In this document: positions 61,286 to 64,000 of the stretch, in pieces
Layout of the letters: every line of letters begins with the position of its first letter
Position numbering within the stretch: position 1 is the stretch's first letter
Source: an uncultured Clostridia bacterium
GTDB taxonomy: Bacteria > Bacillota > Clostridia > Oscillospirales > Ruminococcaceae
Length of the DNA: 64,000 nucleotides
Reading direction: 5' to 3'
Assembly (NCBI GenBank): GCA_944382875.1
Contig: CALWNQ010000006.1
Coordinates: 62,001-126,000, forward strand
Made by a program: the position numbers and the translations under genes
The notes under the pieces: generated by a model
Told to the model about the DNA's origin: nothing
Seen by the model: the letters and a program-made list of their open reading frames with translations, nothing else
Database searches by the model: none

Positions 61286-62305
61286 TCACTTTCCAAATGA
61301 AAATGTGACAGTAACTTCACCACTGCCCAAGGCTTCTTCCCAGCCAGTTAGGTCATCAATCTTTCCAATCCGGGTATAACTCCAAGAATTGGAACCGTAG
61401 AAGATAACAATCTGATTTCCCTGATATAACACAATGTCTCCGGCATGTGTCGTGGTCTGGCTATTACTGGTAGGCAAGCTTGTTCCGAGAGGACCTACCT
61501 TTTCAAATCCGGAAAAATCAGTCATCTGAATGGTAACAGGCCCCTGCTCTATCATTTTCACCAGTGCATCCACCGCCGCATTGTTCTCCAACGTTGCCGT
61601 AAAACTGTTGTTTCCAACTTGTACGTTCATTTTCATAGCAGTATTCTCCTTTCCGTCTGTTGTGTTTTCCAAATTCTGCCCAGAAGACGCTTGATTGGAT
61701 GAAGGCTCTCTCACTTGGGTTTGTGAACTTTCATCCAGTGACTGCATAGGTTGCAAAGTCTCCCCGCTTTGTGATTCCTTTTCTAAGATCTCTTCTTGAG
61801 AATTAACATCCCTTTGATCAAGCATTTCCATCTTTTCAATCCGCACCTCACCGGTCAGATTTTTAATCTGGTCGGCTCCAGATATTGCTTTTCCCAATGC
61901 ATATAGTCCGTTTACGCCACTGCACTCCCCGTAAAAGATTACCACATCTCCCCAGGGTTCATAGTAGGCCAACGTTCCAGCAGAGCCTTCTGCCATAGGT
62001 GCGTTGCTGACGTCTAAGACGTCAGGTGGATAAAATATTTTTTTACTGCCAACATAATCCTCCACCTCAATGGACAGTGGCAGCTGATTGTATAACGATT
62101 TCGCAGCAGTGCTGTCATTGAGCTGAAATAAAACACTTGCTGTATCTGATACAATTTGAATCTGCATCAGTGACTCTGGGACAGTCCGGCTTTCTGAAAC
62201 TTTGCCGGATTGATTTGATGGAGTCTGTATTTCCACGCCACAACCGGTTAGCAGCAGTGCAATGCTCAGCACATAAATTAAAATCCATGATAATTTCATT
62301 CTCAT
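61286..62305 (-). CDS. Lipoprotein with two cyclophilin-like domains
   Basis: 339 residues. A lipoprotein signal ends in LLLTGC. Two copies of a similar domain are visible: one at about 48-150 (LYNQLPLSIEVEDYVGSKKIF, LAYYEPWGDVVIFYGE) and one at about 225-338 (VKMIEQGPVTIQMTDFSGFEKVG, DIVLYQGNQIVIFYGS), separated by a Ser/Gln/Glu-rich linker. This is the cyclophilin-like fold found in many lipoproteins of gut Clostridia; whether it isomerises prolines is unknown. No ribosome site better than GGTGTGA is seen. Monocistronic, in AT-rich DNA. Confidence 0.8.
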   Translation of the reverse strand: MRMKLSWILIYVLSIALLLTGCGVEIQTPSNQSGKVSESRTVPESLMQIQIVSDTASVLFQLNDSTAAKSLYNQLPLSIEVEDYVGSKKIFYPPDVLDVSNAPMAEGSAGTLAYYEPWGDVVIFYGECSGVNGLYALGKAISGADQIKNLTGEVRIEKMEMLDQRDVNSQEEILEKESQSGETLQPMQSLDESSQTQVREPSSNQASSGQNLENTTDGKENTAMKMNVQVGNNSFTATLENNAAVDALVKMIEQGPVTIQMTDFSGFEKVGPLGTSLPTSNSQTTTHAGDIVLYQGNQIVIFYGSNSWSYTRIGKIDDLTGWEEALGSGEVTVTFSFGK

Positions 62306-62826
62306 AAGTCACACCATTTCTACATTTTCCAGCTCACACCGTAACCAATCCCGGTTATGATGACAACCCTTTCTTTCAGAATTTGTGATTCCATAAAAAC
62401 AACCTCTTTTCCCTCTTATCATTACATTTATAGTGTACTGCCAGATAAACAAAATATCAAATACTTATGTTTTATCCATTTCCATAGTCAAATACAATAG
62501 AATTGTTTTTATAAATTTAGGAGGAAAATAAAGTGGATTTGTCATTAACAACTACTGTTCTAATCTTTGTTTCCATTCTTTCTTACCACATTGGATATGG
62601 GATCCTTTTTCTATAGAAAACTAAACTTTCTAATATGTACTAGAAACAGTTTGATTTTCATGGGGGGGATTGTGGTGACAGCAATACAAATGAAAATAAT
62701 GTGTCGGCATACACCCGTTTGATTCTGAATGGAAATCTGCTAAAACGCTTGTTGAAGTGTGGGAGGAATGATGAACATTTCGGACAAGCAAAATATGAAC
62801 AATTTGTAACGGTGCACGAACACCTA
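62306..62826. other. 520-base gap with possible gene remnants
   Basis: On the minus strand 62394-62320 encodes 24 residues MESQILKERVVIITGIGYG and a few more, reminiscent of the N-terminus of short-chain dehydrogenases; it has GAGG-type sequence upstream and stops quickly. On the plus strand GTG 62533 opens a 27-residue hydrophobic peptide with AGGAGG. A further GTG near 62675 gives 16 residues. All three are too short to be firm genes; AT-rich and low-complexity sequence fills the remainder. Confidence 0.35.
62533..62616 (+). CDS. Possible 27-residue hydrophobic peptide
   Basis: GTG 62533 follows TAGGAGG by eight bases and opens MDLSLTTTVLIFVSILSYHI..., ending at TAG 62616. One transmembrane helix. 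It could be a small membrane peptide or the remnant of a transporter. Support is limited to the ribosome site. Confidence 0.3.
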   Translation: MDLSLTTTVLIFVSILSYHIGYGILFL

Positions 62827-62855
62827 TTGACAATTCACAGCATTTATGCTATAAT
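62827..62855 (+). promoter_or_regulatory. Promoter of the Trp T-box leader
   Basis: TTGACA (62827-62832), 17 bases, TATAAT (62850-62855) with a TG extension; a near-perfect consensus. Confidence 0.85.
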
Positions 62856-62861
62856 TCAACC

Positions 62862-63150
62862 AATTTCATATAATAAACCGTTGAAGCGGAGATAACGGCA
62901 ATCATGCCTTTACAGAGAGCCTGTGGTGCTGAGAGTCAGGTAAGAAACAAGTTGTCAAATGGACCGCTGAGGGCGCAGTCAAATGTGATCTTCACAAAGT
63001 ATTCTGCGACGTTGCAGGCAGACGTCATTTGCCGGGGATATGTTGGTATCCTGCTAAGCGCACGGGTCATTCCGTAAATCAAGGTGGCACCGCGGATAAG
63101 TGTTTTATTCGTCCTTGACAGAACGTAGATTTCTGTCAAGGACGTTTTTG
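62862..63150 (+). promoter_or_regulatory. T-box leader, tRNA-Trp responsive
   Basis: The conserved T-box sequence AAGGTGGCACCGCGG is at 63081-63095, followed by a terminator with a 12-bp stem (CGTCCTTGACAG and CTGTCAAGGACG, 63110-63144) and a T-run. The specifier is probably TGG at 62960-62962 in GTCAAATGGACCGCTGAG, which reads Trp. Uncharged tRNA-Trp would stabilise the antiterminator and allow transcription. Stem I with AGAGAGCC-type kink-turn sequence lies upstream. Confidence 0.9.
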
Positions 63151-63155
63151 TTATA

Positions 63156-63187
63156 CTCCTTTGGCAGAAAGCCAAAGGAGTTTTTTG
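63156..63187 (+). terminator. Second terminator hairpin between T-box and trpE
   Basis: CTCCTTTGGC and GCCAAAGGAG around AGAAA, then six T residues (63156-63186). It lies within 25 bases of the start codon and beyond the T-box terminator. Confidence 0.8.
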
Positions 63188-63203
63188 TTGGGAGGTACCG
63201 AGT

Positions 63204-64000
63204 ATGAAAATTTCACCAACCCTCAGTGATGTCAAAAAAATCGCGGCCACCGGTCAATATCATGTGCTTCCGGTAAGCCTGGAAATCCTTTCGGATTTCA
63301 CCACGCCCATAGAAACTATGAAGATCTTAAAAAATGTGTCCAGCCATTGTTATATGCTGGAATCCGCACAGGCAAACGAAACCTGGGGACGATATACCTT
63401 TCTCGGATTTGACCCCAAGCTAGAAATCACCTGCGTGGACGGCGAAATGAAAATCGGCAACTTTAAGGTTAAGACGGAGAATCCGTCCCACTATCTTCGC
63501 CAGATTCTTGCGGACTATAAAAGTCCTCGTTTTGAGGATCTTCCTTCCTTTACCGGCGGGCTTGTAGGGTATTTTTCCTATGATTATCTCGGATATAGCG
63601 AGCCGTCCGTAAAATGTGATGTAGAGGATACTGAGAATTTTAAAGATGTTGACCTGATGCTCTTTGATAAAGTGATTGCCTTTGACCACCTCCGGCAAAA
63701 GATTATCCTGATTGTCAATATGCCGTTGGATGATGTGGAGGTAGGATATGCCAAAGCGTTGATACACGGCAAACAGTCCCGTGTCAAATTTGATCTGGAC
63801 TGCCCTTTGTTCGCCAATTGCCCGGAAACCGCTCCGGTAGCACGGTATCACTCTCTGGCGGTAGACCCGGACACCCTGCCGGACTGCCTGCAGGCAACCG
63901 CTGTGACGGAAGATGGGGAAATTATGGCGGTTCAACACAAGGCGTATCCCATTTATGGCGTACAATTTCACCCGGAATCCATTATGACGCCGGATGGAAA
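63204..64000 (+). pseudogene. trpE: trpE-trpG fusion by internal deletion, runs off the window
   Basis: ATG 63204 follows GGAGG. Residues 1 to about 184 are the N-terminal part of anthranilate synthase component I (MKISPTLSDVKKIAATG, then FTGGLVGYFSYDYLGYSEP and IAFDHLRQKIILIVNMP). From about 185 (63756) the protein is instead the C-terminal part of TrpG: LIHGKQSRVKF, VARYHSLAVDP and VYGVQFHPESI-like GVQFHPES. The joint is in frame. The missing parts include the chorismate-binding core of TrpE and the glutaminase Cys of TrpG, so the fused protein should not make anthranilate. No stop is reached by the end of the window. Confidence 0.8.

Noticed and set aside
61132..61323. 63-residue minus-strand frame after the TetR gene
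   Set aside because: No ribosome site; it overlaps the end of the cyclophilin-like lipoprotein gene and matches nothing known.

Overview
The window looks like a chromosomal segment of an endospore-forming Clostridia bacterium, most likely of the Oscillospiraceae/Ruminococcaceae type. This rests on sporulation genes (yqfD, yqfC, ylbJ and a ylmC-like gene), a Trp T-box leader, flotillin/NfeD genes, Gram-positive promoters with near-consensus -35/-10 boxes, strong GGAGG ribosome sites and many ATGA stop/start overlaps. No phage, insertion sequence, CRISPR array or rRNA was seen. From about 57.7 kb onward the DNA becomes visibly more AT-rich and the genes look more accessory.

Layout. 0-17 kb: after the tail of a LacI-type regulator, a minus-strand gene block read from 17,054 down to 222 encodes a type VIIb (Ess/Yuk-like) secretion apparatus: an FHA-FtsK/SpoIIIE ATPase (EssC), a ubiquitin-like YukD/EsaB protein, two small helical proteins, an FHA protein, a zinc-ribbon membrane protein, a Ser/Thr kinase with intact catalytic residues, a zinc-ribbon/TPR/LRR protein with six Thr-containing repeats, a VWA protein and a membrane GNAT. 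A divergent XRE regulator faces it. 18.8-24.1 kb: a CapD-like sugar-nucleotide enzyme, then a sensor kinase, NfeD, FloA, a small protein, a LytTR response regulator and a YbjQ protein. 24.1-31.9 kb: an eight-gene operon (HydE-like radical SAM enzyme, NifH-like, two NifD/K-like subunits, a FecBCD/BtuFCD-type ABC importer, a TM1266-type ACT regulator) behind one promoter and a folded leader ending in a terminator, a riboswitch candidate.

32-42 kb: NUDIX, flavin reductase, paired lipoproteins, then a coupled operon of DegV, an ICMT-like methyltransferase, GH3, a 7TM-GAF-GGDEF-HD-GYP protein and a ROK kinase. 42-49.6 kb: a collagen-like protein, tRNA-Leu and tRNA-Pro, YitT, and sporulation genes with a pseudouridine synthase that appears to start at AUC. 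49.6-54.2 kb: an operon ending in a TetM-like GTPase. 54.4-57.7 kb: sugar kinase, nucleotidyltransferase and phosphohexomutase. 57.8-61 kb: a DIP1984 protein followed by a tRNA-like RNA, then a glycolipid synthase and PlsY facing a TetR gene whose reading frame is broken in an A8 tract. The right edge has a Trp T-box with an extra terminator in front of an apparently internally deleted, in-frame trpE-trpG fusion.

The strongest candidates for a little-described system are the nitrogenase-like/HydE/importer operon with its leader, and the kinase-FHA-repeat version of type VIIb secretion. All functional statements are read from translated sequence by eye; no database search was run.
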